Assembly: GCA_013433145.1 (NCBI GenBank)
Contig: CM024173.1
Span: 11,862,322 to 11,926,321, forward strand
Length of the DNA: 64,000 nt
Direction: 5' to 3'
From: Ascaris suum
Lineage: Eukaryota; Nematoda; Chromadorea; Rhabditida; Ascarididae
The notes beneath the pieces were generated by a model that saw only the letters and a list, made by a program, of their open reading frames with translations, did not search any database and was not told where the DNA came from. Shown here piece by piece: positions 12,776-27,261 of this stretch. Numbering within the stretch: the stretch's first letter is position 1; every line of letters starts with the position of its first letter. The position numbers were made by a program, and so were the translations under genes.

Positions 12776-15700
12776 TATTAAGGCTAAATAAGTTTTGAGA
12801 GAAAAAAAGACGAATTCACTAATGCGCAATAAAATTTTTCATAATTTCCTATTTAATAAAAATGCTCAGAATATATAGATTGGCAGCTTTCCAAAAAAAA
12901 AAACATTCGAATTTCTATGAGTTCCCGAATGAAATTATAAAAACGAATGCCTCAACATGTTAAAATTTTTTATTCTATTTCTACGATTCATTTACGGCTT
13001 AAAGCTGAAGATATTTATTTTAATGTTTTTATTTCCAACAGTTATAAATGAGCATATTTATGAGAAATGACCGCTCTGAGAAGAATTTTCGCATAGTTGT
13101 CGAATCTCATAGCTGTAATGAGGGCGAAAAGTTTTTTTTTTTTTAAACTATTAATTCGAATCGATTTTCTTCATTCGAAACTTTTTTTTTCCTTGATTTA
13201 TGAGAAATTTTTGCAAAGTTTGATTGCCTCATTCTATTTGTTGTTTTTGAGCACTTTTTCTTGCCTTTTAAAATCTTCTTATTGACCAACAATCTAACCG
13301 CTTTAACTCGATAATAAATTGTTTCCCGTTATATGGGAAATTACGCGATAAATTTAATTCAATATTGCGAAATTTACTAAAAAAAATACCGACTCAGAAA
13401 GTGATCCTGCAATAAAATTGATGTAATGCATTCCTCTCATTCAACGCAAACGCATAATACAAGTAGATGTTCCAATTTTTTCTTCAACCTTTGTTATTCG
13501 AGGAGTTTGAATGGAAAGCAGAACTAATATTGTGACCGGTTTTTGCGTGCATCAATTATAAGCGGACTTCAATGTAATAATTTATTGCCCCATTTGGTTG
13601 TCTGAATTATCAAAGGAACAGATTTGTCCAAAGTTCCTAGAAATTGTTTAACTCTATGGCCATGTTACATGATTCATTTGGCATAGCTATCCATCCTACT
13701 GCGATAACTGGAAGAGTTACTTCGCTTCGATGTGATGATCCCTATTTTAATCAGCAATAAAATCATCTTTGAAATCGATTGTAGTTACATCAATACATTC
13801 GTTAACAATGAAACTTTCATAGATATGCCTAAGATTCTTTGTGGAGAAGCTATTCGATATTACAATTGTAACTTAGGTTCAGAGTAGCTTTTTATGCGAC
13901 TCATAAGGAGTGGATTATTGAAAATTGCGAATCTGCCGAGTGGTTTACAAAAATACCGTAATTGAAATGAGACCGTCCAAAGAGATAACAGACACGCGCC
14001 TTCGGCACGAGTCTGTTGCGTATTACTTCCCAACATTTCGGGAAATTTTCAAAAAAGGTGGATTCATTTAAAACTTGAATTTCATTAGTTGTTGAGGGAA
14101 AAAGTTGTGCAGTTAGAATTCTTAGCCACAACTTTTGTGTTGCAAACATATTTATTGGTAAATAGTCTAGAGAGCGCTCTTCAATATTGAGACACGCATA
14201 AGCCTATCGCATCTCATTAAATATCGAAAAAATCTTACTGCAAACTTCGCTATAAATCGCTATAAAACTCTGATTTATGGGCAGTATTTTTAGGCGGTTT
14301 TATTGCGACGCTTCATCGATATTTTTTCGAAAGCGAAAATTTATCAAATTCGATCGTTTTAACTTTTTTTTTTAATGAGCAATCTTTCTTTAGTGAAATT
14401 TTCAAAGAATTGCAAGGCTGAACTTTAGGCTTATCGAGAGATATTTAATGATGCAAATACTACGCAAGCCCAAAGTTATTTGAGTGATCGAGGAAGAGAT
14501 GAGGGGAGATGGATTTTGCGAATTTCTGGATGTTGAATTAACGTACAACACTTTAATTTAGGGCATGTGAGGTGATGAAAGTCGTCAAGGTGAATTGTCC
14601 ACAAAAAAAAAATCAGCGGTTTAAGGTGCACTTACATATATGAAACACCTTTGCGACAATATTACACCTGCCAACTCGTTGCGAAAACCTGAAGAGCACA
14701 CAACCTATGCAGATTAACGCAAAAAATAATGCACTTGTTTGAATAGAATAGAAAAACAAGGGAAAATGGCAAAATAGAATAGATATTCAGCATAGGTTTC
14801 GCTCAGAATCCAACATTGAATCTTTTTTTATTTATGGAAACTCTGGAAAATTTGTTTCTTCTACGAAAATAAAAAATCCACTAGGAACACTTTACGTATT
14901 TTCCAAATTTTCAAGGAGAAACTTGTATACTTAAGATACCTATGTAAAACAAAGGAGAAGTATGAGCGACGAGGGAGGGGATAACAAGAAAAGGAAACGA
15001 AACTGGGATGTATATTCGAGAGAAAACTCGCCCATAAGATGAGCTATAATTTCCTGAAGCTTTCGAATGAAGAACATAATCAAAGGTATGATAAACGATT
15101 TTCCGACGTTCATTTCCTAAATAAATCAAAGTTGTACTCACATTCATACTAATCCATCAAACATCAACATTAAATATCGGTTCAGCAAAACCGACTGTCA
15201 AGCGAGTGACGCTAAGAAAGGATATTTGAGTTGCATAGCCTTGATGCGACACAACAGATAATTGCAAGGAGTGGAGGGGGGGGGGGGGGGGGATGGAGGG
15301 AGGAGGGTGGCAGAGGAAAGAGGGCTTTACAATTGAAAGAGATATTATTTCACTTTTGCAATTCATAATAAATGAGTCCCTAAAATTTTAGAATAAATGG
15401 CAATGACTTCCTAACAATCTGGATAGATAAGAGTTGAACAATCCGTGCTTATTTTTAGAGACGAAGTTTTGCCGATGATATAGAAGTGTTTATTCCTATA
15501 TTAAGCTAGTTATGGCAATCTTCTTTTTTTTCCTACGATATAGCGTTTTTACATTTATGCGTAATTAATATCAATTAAAAGAGTACTCATAAGCATTGAA
15601 TATCAATATCGATATGTGTTAATGCTTTCAGTATGCACTGTTTAATGCTTAATAGTTTTATTCTTGATCTACGTTTAATTGTCACCGTTTGTGAGAAATT

Positions 15701-18297
15701 GAGAAAAATAAAATAAAGCATATTGTCTCATGAATATTCAAAGATCTTATCTTTAAAAAAAAAACAGTCGAATTTCAATTGCTAAAACTTTCTTCCATAC
15801 TAAAAAAAAAAGATGCATGCAAATGATATGCGAAAATTATTCATTCAATAAGTGCAAAATTCTCCTTGCAATGGCATTATTATGGTTCACTATCAAATTA
15901 TTCCAATGAAATTTTGTTCACATTTGCCTCTTTCAAATTTTTCGAATACTTTGTTGATCCTCTCCTATAGCGTTGAAATCGTATAATAGCACTAATCCTA
16001 ATGTTACTACAAATCTTTTGTATATAATTTAAAATCAATCATCACGTTGCTATATCTAAATGCTTGCATTCATACATAAACGATATCTGACTTCTATTCA
16101 TTTCTATAAATGGTGTTATCTTTGTATATACAGTGGTTTCCACTCCGAAATTTCTCTGATTGTAATATGAAGTTCAGTGGGTACATTCCAAAAATCGGTT
16201 GAACACTACTTCATCAACGACTTTTATTTTAATACGCAACTATGAAAGAACCTCTGACAATTAAAATATACATAGAAATTCCCATATTTTGCAATTGATT
16301 TGATCATATTTTAATATCATTCAAGATGCGCCTTTCGGAGCCATTTAGATTGGAAACACGAATCGTTTGCGTTAGATTTATTCCAATTGGGAAATTCGAG
16401 CGTGAAACACCGAAGAATAATTGCATATATTTTATTCGTTGTTCATATGTTCTATCCCTTGATTAGTTCACTAAACGTTTGCAAAAGCATATATTGTGCC
16501 CCTTTCTTTGGTAAGTTTTTCAACTTGTCGAAAATTTCGATGCTAACGTTCGTTCGCTGTTTTTTTTTCTTTTTTTTTGCGCTAAACTTAGATAAAACGT
16601 TTAGGTTCGACAAAAATCAATGCTGTAAATGCGATAACGTTCGCTGAAAATCTAACTGATCGAGAGATGATTGATAGTCGAGAATTTCACTCTTTTATAA
16701 ATGACGGATTTCTTAGAAACGTTGAAGTCGCTCTTTCTTTTGTTTCCATGATGCTCGAATAGCAGAACTCTCAAAAATGGTCGAAAAATTTCAAAAACGT
16801 TGCATTTTTGAGATGAATTCGATAGAATGCTATAAAAAAAAATTTAAACCAAGCGCCATTAAGTTGAATTCTAATGGCACTTTGTAATGATCACTTAACT
16901 CTGCGTTCTTTTTTTCTTTTCCAATTTTATCGCTCCTCTACATCTTCATATATGCATAATAATTCAAAGGTATTTGAAAAACTCAAAGATATTTAAATTC
17001 ATGAATATATTCTTGTAAACAGTTTTGATGCTAGTAACACATCATTAAATTAGTCGAAGAATTGATTATAATTGAGGTGTAATATTCAAATTTAGATTCA
17101 TATTTAATAAACGTTCACAGCGAAATGTTTACTTTCATCGGAATTATTGAACATAATAATAATATTGTAATTGTTGATTTTATTTACTTCGATCGCTTAT
17201 ATGCAGTAAATTATTTTTATTGCACTCAAATCATGCGATTATTTGAATGTTAGTTGTGTGTAAGTGCTTATCAGTTGAAGTTTAGAAGTGAAAATTGTTC
17301 AATTTAGTCATTTGAATAGAACATGATTGACTATATATACCTTTTTAAATAAATACCCTTTGAGATGATATTTAGCGTTGAATATTAACTGAATACTGAT
17401 TGTTGAATATTAATTGAAATTAAATTTGGGTATTTTTTTTCAAAGATTTTCAAGTTGAGTTAAAAAATGTTACCCGTGAATGTGGGTAATAGTTGATTAT
17501 ACGATTGAGACTTATTTTTCATGTTGTATTTTTTTTGTGGATATAAATTCTCATATTTATTTCATCTTAAGCGAATTGTCTTTTCGTTCATTTCAAAGCG
17601 CCGACAATATCAGCGGATATCGAATGACATTTTACAGCAATCATTTATGACAGCCTTAAAAAAAATGTGACAATCGATTATTCTCGTAATAACTCCTCTT
17701 TCGTCGCATAAAATTTAACGATATTTTCTCGCCGTATAAACATTTAACACGAAAAAAAAACTATAGCTAAGAAAAGAAATGATTTTATTGCCGTCAAAAT
17801 TTGTGTCTCATTAGTATGGAAATATTTCTCTTAAGAGTATGTATTCATATCGTCCAAAAGAGAAACGATTATGAATCTTATCAGGACAATTGTCCAGTAA
17901 TTTACAGATATATAACTCGTCAGAATTATTCAACGAAAAATTGATTAGAATAATCAAATGTTACATGACGGAAATTTGGAGATGAAAGCACATAGAAATT
18001 GTGATTGAAGATGGAGGATTTATCGGCCGCACGGAGTTATTATTTTTTCTATTTTTTTTTATTAGGATGTAGCAGAATTACCGCAGGCAAAAATTATTGG
18101 GAAAGTCAAGAAAATTAGGCTTAGATGAGCAAAACTCGATGAAGGTTTGAAAACCTCATCGACTATTTCAAAATGAAAAATGCTTACGACACAAAACTGA
18201 CCACTAAAGAGAACTAAGTTTTTGCAACGATCTCGACTTGCGTCATCGCGGTAACTTAGAGCTGCAGTTAGGATACTTGAGTGGTACTACACTGTGG

Positions 18298-18467
<170 letters not shown>

Positions 18468-18972
18468 ATAATGATACCTGGTAGTCGTCATTTCCGCACT
18501 ATCTCGAGTGAATTCGCTGACAACTTTGGGCTGTCAATAAACAATTAGCGGCCTGGGTTTTAAGCAAAGAAAACACGGAAGCCCGAAGTAAACACGCTTT
18601 ATGGACATGCTCATCCCCTACAAAGACCAAAATCACTACTAATTGCAGCATAAGACTTGCAGTGTTCTCTTCATCGATCCACAAATCTATTTCTTTGTTT
18701 AAAATTGAATTCATTATTTTTCCTCTATCTCTCTATCCTATATCAATGAGAACATGCTGTAAAGGAGAAAGTTTTTGAATCTTTGAAGCATTTTACACAA
18801 TAAGCGGATGTAATCAATGAAAAATTAAGAGATAAAGCAGTTACCGAAACATCCGTCTCCAAGAAAATTTTCATTGAATCAAAGTAAAGACAAACGAATA
18901 ACCACTCGTACACATTTTTGCCTATATTGTCTTTAATTTCGCTTACTGCGCAGTCGATTTCAGGAGAGCTCC

Positions 18973-19238
18973 CAGCAGACTCTTTGGCATTGTCCTATTG
19001 AGTCACTCCGACCAAAGGCCTCATCGGGACGAGGGTGGTGCAGCATGTCAGAGCTCTCCTCGTCAGCGGAACAACGATGAATCGACTCGTCAGTATCCGA
19101 AGGCCAGGAAAGGAGCCTAAGCTCTAACCTTCACGCTACCTTATAACTTCACCTAAGCGGAAGTGAAAGCGATATGAAGAGACATTTATTCGTAATGCTT
19201 TGTCGATTAAAGTAAATAAAGTAAATAGAGTAAATAAA
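18973..19238 (+). mobile_element. SINE-like dispersed repeat, copy A
   Basis: About 265 bp, clearly GC-richer than the surrounding intron and homologous by eye to 20801-21041. Shared blocks in the same order include CACTCCG, GAACAACG, CTCGTCAG, GAGCCTAAGC, AAGCGATATGA, CATTTATTC and GATTAAAG. The 3' end is a short tandem TAAAGTAAA-like tail, as in SINEs mobilised by RTE/CR1-type elements. There is no open frame of note. Orientation is taken from the tail. The family is not identified. Confidence 0.6.
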
Positions 19239-20800
19239 TTGTCTCTAATATTCTCACAAACATAGAAATACGAGACATACTTTAGCGCAAAAAAAAAGCA
19301 TGCATCTCCTAGTGAAGCCATTTATTTTTCATTTTTCATTTGTGCGGAAAAGCCATCGTGCAAATGTTTGCCCTAAATCCTCAACGATATTTTAATCCAT
19401 CCTAAATATTACTGAAATAAATTCCTGTCATTGAAACATTTACAAATTGATTTTAGGATGAATAAAGATTTCCCATTATTGGGATCGATATATGGAACAC
19501 AGTAATATTAGTGAGTCGGCGATCGAGTATTTTCCACAAGTAACTCTTTGAATTGCTCTCATTTTAGATTGAACGAGCACAATTGTATTTGCTTGTGAGA
19601 TGTGCATTATTTAAAAGAAGTATGTGATCATTGAATGATGCTCGACCCACGTAGCTGTCACAACTTGTCATCATTAGCTATCGTATAGAATGCGCTAAGC
19701 ACGCTTATCGATCGACGAGCATCTTTCAAAACTTCACCTATGCGGATCTATAATTTAGATACTGTTGAATAAATTTCATATTTTAATGCTCGACAACAAT
19801 TTTGAGCATTTTTATTTATAGGCGCAAATATTGTTCGTTCGCCTCGTAACATTTTCGTCTTTAGTATGAACATTACATTACAAATATTAATTCTTCATTG
19901 ATTGCCTAAATAACTAGACCCGGAAATTAGCGAATAATAAATTGATTATTTGTGGAATTTATGTCAAATTAAAATGTGAAACTTGAAACATTGACAATCG
20001 TTTAAGGAATTCGAGCAAAAATAATCCCTTATGATTTTAATTGGTGCTCAGATCGCTAAGCGTTATAAAGCAGAGGTGAAAGTGATCGAATTTCTGAGCG
20101 TAATAATCGACAACAGTCGCTGAAATTTTTTTAACTGATGAACGCCTCATGTTTGACGTATAAACGCCTTTGTGAAGAATGCAAAAAAAAAAATTTCTGA
20201 TATTTGAGACACTCGAAAAGTGTAGCCAACATTCGAAAATTCATTTGCAACAAATAGAAAAACAACTAACCATAAAAATGTGCACCACAATATTGACTTT
20301 TATAAATTTGCATATCAATTTCGATCGCTGAGTAAATTGGCAATAAAAATAAAAAAAAAAACTAAACCATATCCGAATGATATATTTTAGCAAATTTTGA
20401 TTTAAAATTTAAAAAATCGGCTTGCAAAAATTTTTCGAACAAACTTAATCGATTTTGAATTTAGAAAACGTTTAGTATATGTCAAATTTCTAACATATTA
20501 GAGCACTATTAAAAAAAAAAAAGATTCATTCTAAATGAATTTTAGCATAATTTTTATTGCTATTGTTTAATTTATCGTTGTAAAACTTTTATAGTTTAAG
20601 TTCCATTGATTTCCTAGTTGATCGCAACGAATACATATCCATAAGTCAATAAATGCTAACATCTGTTATGATCTCTTCTTAATGCACTTTGCAAATATAA
20701 CTATGCAAAAATATGTGGCAAATGTATTCATTAGTTCATATTGGTTATTGCTCAAGCAAACGTCTTTTGCCTAGACAAACGTTTGTTAGTGAGTTCGGAT

Positions 20801-21041
20801 GAGACTGCTTGCCTCTATTCTATCAAGCCACTCCGCCTAGCACACTGATCATGATGAGGATGATGAAGCAAGACCCATTCTGCTCTTAAGCAGAACAACG
20901 GTGAACTCGTCAGCACGCGACGAGCCTAAGCCTAACGCTTCACCTTATCACCGAATTTAACCTAAGCAAAATGGAAGCGATATGAGGAGGCATTTATTCA
21001 TGACGAATGTTTTATTGATTAAAGCGGATAAAGTAAATACA
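20801..21041 (+). mobile_element. SINE-like dispersed repeat, copy B
   Basis: Second copy of the element at 18973-19238, in the same orientation and about 1.8 kb away. Similarity extends across almost the whole length with small indels, roughly 70% by eye. It ends in GATAAAGTAAATAC, matching the tail of copy A. Confidence 0.6.
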
Positions 21042-23098
21042 CTAAACATGTCATGTGAAAGTATATATTTTTGTGAATACCCACTTTTTGTACTAAGCAG
21101 CGTTACCAACCTTCAAAAAGGTCATCGAAAAGATCTCTTAACGGTTGCGTCCAGCTGAATTGAGCAGTAACATAAATCTACAATTAGAATTTTTTTTGAA
21201 TCGTATCACATATATTTTTGGGTGAAGGTGATTTGTGAATTTGATGGCGCATTCAAATGTGAGAAACTCTTACATAAGATGATTGACTATTTGAAGGGAA
21301 ATTAGAGGCTATAGTTGAATTGTGGCGATAAAAAATGCTTCTAGAAATTTTCATCGTAATCATTTTTATATTTAATGAATTGAAATTATGCATACATGCA
21401 TATAGGGAATGAAATCGTTACGAAAAATTGGTATGGAAATTTATAAGTTTTTGTTTTTTTTTTCTTACATGAAAATAAATGCGCTTATATAAATTTTAGT
21501 GAAATTATCGAATCATTGAAGAGCGTAATTCGAATTATTTAGTTATGAATATTCATTCAATTCATTTTAATAACGATTTTTTTTAAAATTATAGTTGAAG
21601 AAAACCATTATGAAAATTGATATTGAACGTTGAGAAAATTTTAAAATATTATTCGAAGGTTGAGAATTTTTTTTTTTGTTAGCAGTAAAAATAAATGGTA
21701 AATTTTTGCTTAGAAAAATTTAATTCAACTACTCATAATAAATTTGCATAAATTGAAATGCTAATATAAATAAGCAAACTAATGAATAGATTATCGCTAT
21801 TAAAGCAATTAAATTGAGTGATTTTAATTATTGAACAAGTGGAAATCGTTATGCAATTTTAGTGCATTAAACTAAATTCACTTCGCTAATGAAAATGCAC
21901 TCTAATTGAATATAAATTCGAAGAAAAATGTTGAAATTTTTTTTGAAAAATATTGTTGACTTACTATGATTTGATCATCATTGAAAATTATGGATTAATT
22001 TTCTTCGCTTTTTTTTTCTTCGAGAAAAAGAAAAAAAAACGAAGAAAATTTTCAAACAAACGTATTAAAAGTGATTTTCTAAATATTTTCCTACAAAAAT
22101 CGCTCGTATGTGAAAATTTTTCAAAGAATACTTTCCTCTAAGAAAAAAAGAATATATGAATACATTTAGATGATTAAACGCATTACGAATACATTGAAGA
22201 CGAAACTACTCAACATATCTAAAAGTAAAACATAAACACATAGACATTCATAACTTAAAATTTCTATGAGAAATTAAATAATATCACAATTCACTATGCA
22301 TACAATTTATCGCCACTATTAGCTATCTATAGTTAATGAAAGAATTTTTCTCTCTTTTTTTTTTCGCTGACAGTTTGAAAGAAAAAGAAAAAAAAAGATT
22401 ATAATGCACAAAATTTTCAGCTATTTAAATAATGGTAGTTCATTTAACGATTAGGGCAATACTACTATGCATTTAACAATACTCGCATTGAACAATATTA
22501 CGAAATATAAAAGTCGCGAATATTAATCAATATTCACGAATTTGAAAGAAATGAAAGATTATTTTGAAAGTAGCTGAAGCGATTTGTGATTTTTTCAATC
22601 ATGCTCGACCGATGAAAAAGTTCCATGAATTGCTAGTAAATGGTAAAATATGTGCTATAATAATCCAACTCCTTATGCATATCTTCTATAGAAGACTCAT
22701 CGTCATGTTAGCCAATTGGCATAAAAAGCGCATAAGAAATGGGTAAGTATGGTTAAGCATTAGTAAGTATTTATAAGAGCGGGTAAGATTAGCGAAGCCT
22801 ATATCCGTATAATTAATGCCAACCGCCTATGCGATTTAAAAAAAAAAACGCATTCTAGAACAAAAATAACAGCACTAAATAATATGCTTTCACAAGGAAC
22901 AGATAAAATATGCAAGAGATTATCTTTGAGTAATATACAAAACAGCTAATCGAGTAAAATTAACCTCTAAATTTTAATCTGTATTAAGTATTATTATTTA
23001 TCATTACAAGATGGCTTTTTGAAAAAAAAAGTGTGCATTGTAAAGTAGTTAAAAGTAATGCGCGATCTATGACAAGAAACTCACATATATTAAAGTTC

Positions 23099-23192
23099 AT
23101 CTTCCTTGCATATTTTATTCCTCATTTTTATTCCTCATTCATATTTTATTCCTCATCTTCCTTGCATACCATTCCTCATCTTCCTCATTTTT
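23099..23192. repeat. ATTCCTCAT pyrimidine-rich tandem repeat
   Basis: About five imperfect ATTCCTCAT units with TTTTT or CTTCCTTGC spacers. It is followed at 23215-23266 by two copies of a 26-bp unit containing ATACATGCCTATAT.CAACGAA. Confidence 0.8.
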
Positions 23193-23271
23193 ATGATTTG
23201 AGATTGAAAAATTTATATACATGCCTATATACAACGAAAATATATACATGCCTATATCCAACGAATATATT

Positions 23272-23299
23272 AAAGAATAGTATTTCTATACTATTCTTT
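23272..23299. repeat. 11-bp perfect hairpin
   Basis: AAAGAATAGTA, a 6-base loop, then TACTATTCTTT. It sits directly after the two tandem repeats of this region. Confidence 0.75.
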
Positions 23300-25124
23300 T
23301 CATGAAACCTCATGAAAATTTCACCAACTTTACCAACCTAGTTAGGCAAACTTTACCGCTTAACTTTAATGAAAACAATTAAAAATGATTGCTAACAATA
23401 AGGTAATTAAATAATTGTTACATAGGAAGTCATTTTGGTGTACGGTTAGAAAAAAACCAAGCCTCTTTGGTAGATGATTAATTTGCTGAGGGCTATTGCA
23501 ATGTTATACGGTAAAATCAGCGCGCAACAGTAACATCTAGTGGTGATTGGTTCGTTGCGCAATGACGAACTGCGCAAACACTCAGAAAATATGTAAACAA
23601 TGCAGCTGCAGACAAACAGCAAGAAGCAATATCGTTTATTCGCAATCACTTCGATTATTGGCTGATGTATTAGCGCGTATAGCTGGTGCTAAGCTCAGTG
23701 AATTGAGGTGCGGTATAAATTAGCTTCAACTTTAGCACCAACTTGAGCTCCAATTTTATCTTAACTCCTCTCTTTGACCTGTTTAGGCTTTTACGCTTAT
23801 TTCGATACGATTAACTGCGTTGAGTGATTTTTCGATAGCGCTGACCATTATCAAACTTCTAAAAAACGTTGGAAAGAGTTTTCAAAATGCGATATTTAAT
23901 TTTCTGAGATACCCGTCTCACACATGGAAGTTTTAAGTACTGTTACTCTTAAGTATCCTTTTCCGCATAAATGGCGAATATTTTCTTTTGGATTCATCCC
24001 TGACAGGCAATATTGCAGATTTAGGTCTAACTTCCATAATTGTCTCGCGAGCATAGCACAGAGGAGCTGTTTCAAGATCTTTTACAGCGTGACCTCCGTT
24101 AGATATCTTATGATCTACAATGAAAACATGAATTTAACGAAGATTTCGGCAGTTTTCAAAGAGATATGTTATTATAGATGGTCCATCTTTTTTCTTAATC
24201 AAAACTACAAATAAAGGCAAGAGGTTGAAGTAGAAGAAGCCGTTCTTTTCAAAACTTGTACTAGGGCATAATATCAGGAAAAAGAAACGCTACAATTACT
24301 TAAAAATAGTTTGATTTTCAAGTTTCAGAGCGAAATATTGAGAAACGATGATAGTGAAGAATGCTACCCATATATATTAATTATGGATTTGTGTGCTATG
24401 ATTTCTGCAACTACATGAAGGAAGGAAGATGGAAGTCAATGCGTTTATCGGAGAGAATGTAAACCTTATCAAATGGAGTTCTTGAAGTTTTACGATGCTT
24501 TGTTTGAAATGATAATAAGTGAAATGCAACATTTAACCTCAAAGAGATTCAATACCTCCTATGAAATCTCAGCATTATCATTTTGTCTTCGCTTTTATCG
24601 ATTTATTTTTCAGCACATCTTCTCGTTAGAGATATCTGGTGCGATATCTGATGAAGATATCATAATCGACTGTCATAAGCACATGATAAGCTCGAAAATA
24701 TACCGAACTGAGCTGATTAAAACGAACTAATCTTGAATAGTTTCGATTATAGTCTAAAACCTTAACGAAAGTTATGAGGTGACTATCGTCTCACAAGGCA
24801 AACAATTGTGGATTACTGGATGAAGTGTTGCTGAATAAGCAAATTTTGGTTGTCAAAACAGGTAAGCTCAGTTGATGGTTGAACTGTACAGTTCTGCATA
24901 TGATATATATACGTTGACATAAACTTTAAACGAACTGTAAGTTAAATTAGGGTAGATTCTTTCAGTACTTCACGAAGAGTGAAACAAAATAAAGTTTCCG
25001 TTGGGTTTCACATTAATGAGTTCAGACTGTGCATTATATCGGAAGACCTCAGAAATTATAATAAATTAAAGTGCAAATCCTTATATATATCTTACGATAT
25101 TTTTGCATATATATATATCATGCA

Positions 25125-25246
<122 letters not shown>

Positions 25247-25616
25247 GATGTAAGAGCGGAATGTTCCTTGACGGTATAAGCGAGCATATGAGCAGAAAAA
25301 AACGGGAGTTTGCTGGAACCAAATGACAGTCTATGGTTTTGATCCATAGACTTTTTTTCCGAGTCTCAGCTGCTCTTTGCACTCTTTTCTTATCTGTCTT
25401 TCTCCTCGCAGTAATGATGTCTTAACACTGCTTAAGCCTATGAACATTGATGCGAGCCACACCAAAAAAAAAACGAAAAAAAAACACGTCTATAACTCAA
25501 TACACGAAGTTGCAGCATTTCATTTCAAAAGTTAGCTCATTTGTTAGCATTTCAGTGCGAATGTTTCCACTCATTTATTTTGTTGTAGTAATTTACAACA
25601 AAATTTATATGTTCGT

Positions 25617-25797
<181 letters not shown>

Positions 25798-27210
25798 GTG
25801 CATGTACAATTCGTTCCGAACTGGTGAAAAATTCCACCTATAATTTACTAGAATTTCAGTATACGTCGATCGAAATATCCAAAAGGCAAAACATTTGCAA
25901 AATACTCATTCAAACGATATAGTAAATTAATAAATAGAGACCGAAATCAATGTTTATAGATTTCATTAGCATATTCATTGATTGTCGAATAGTTTGATGA
26001 CCAAATGAATTTTGATAACAATTTCAACGTAATAAATAATCAATCTTGAAAGAAAAATCCAATAATATCTGCTCTATGATTGGACGATTGAAAGAAAATC
26101 TCTAATAAACTAAATTATGATAACATTTCACATCGAAAGTATCCATACTCAAATGCATATCGAAGTTCATACACTTTAAAAAAAAAGAGTAAACCATTAT
26201 TTAGAATTGCAATATGAACAGTTGACGGGGATCATAGTTTGTGTAATGAAAGTTTCATTGTGATTCGAGGGGATGATGATCAACGCAATTCGCATTTCAT
26301 TTTGTCATTTTTCATTCTCGATAAGGAAAAAGCGAATGTGCTTGCTCATGTAAAACGCAGTGATCTTTGATCTTTCCAGAGCAGTCATTAGTTTTCACTC
26401 ACTATGGCGATCGTCTATGGTTATAATCACGACTGTTTCTAGAGGAAAATTATTCTAATGGTACTATGAATATTTCAATATCAGTACTAAATCTATCGAA
26501 ATAGATTTTGGAGTTTCTCTTCAATAAACAACGAGAAAAAAAAACACTTCGTCGATTAATTTACCTTTTCGATGAAAGCGATAAAAACCCTTTACCTGAG
26601 TTAAAAAACAATAAAATCCCTCCCAAAAGAAGTAATTTAATTTTTCACCTATGCTTTATATTATCACAATATGTCGAAAATAATAACTTCAAAGCTCATA
26701 TAATTCGTAAAAAAATTAAAGAATAAATTAAGAGGAAATAAATATGGATGTAATATATGCATTGAAACGTAGAAATTTGTAGAGAAAATTCTACTGACGA
26801 GAAGATAAGCAAAAAACGTTTGCTATTGTTACTCTCAAGCAAAAAAAAAAAAACTTACCTGAATGTATTATTTGCCTGAATTATCTGAACTTTAAAATTC
26901 ATATGACTATGGAAGATTAGATGGAAAATTTGTATTTATAGCTGCAATTATCGTTTATCAATTTGAGCTAATCTCCTCTACAATATGTCATAATCTTTCA
27001 ATTTCTTCTTAAAATATTACCCATAATGTTCAAAAATTTTGAATCGAAGGAAAAATGCATAATGCTGAAACATTTTTTTTTTTTTTGCAATCTAACTAAC
27101 GTTGTGAAAATATCACTGAGATAGTTTTTCGGCGACACTTAAAAATGTCACTATCGTTTGATTAATATTTTAGTGCACATCTTATTTATCGATAGTATAC
27201 TTATCGATAG

Positions 27211-27261
27211 TACCTTTATACAACATCAACCTCTCAATGAAGTTGATGTTGTATAAAGGTA
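27211..27261. repeat. 20-bp perfect inverted repeat (hairpin)
   Basis: The 20 bases at 27211-27230 are the exact reverse complement of 27242-27261, with an 11-base loop. The stem reads TACCTTTATACAACATCAAC. It could form a stable RNA or cruciform hairpin inside the GPCR intron. The stem is shorter than is usual for a miRNA precursor, and nothing else supports an ncRNA. Confidence 0.9.
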
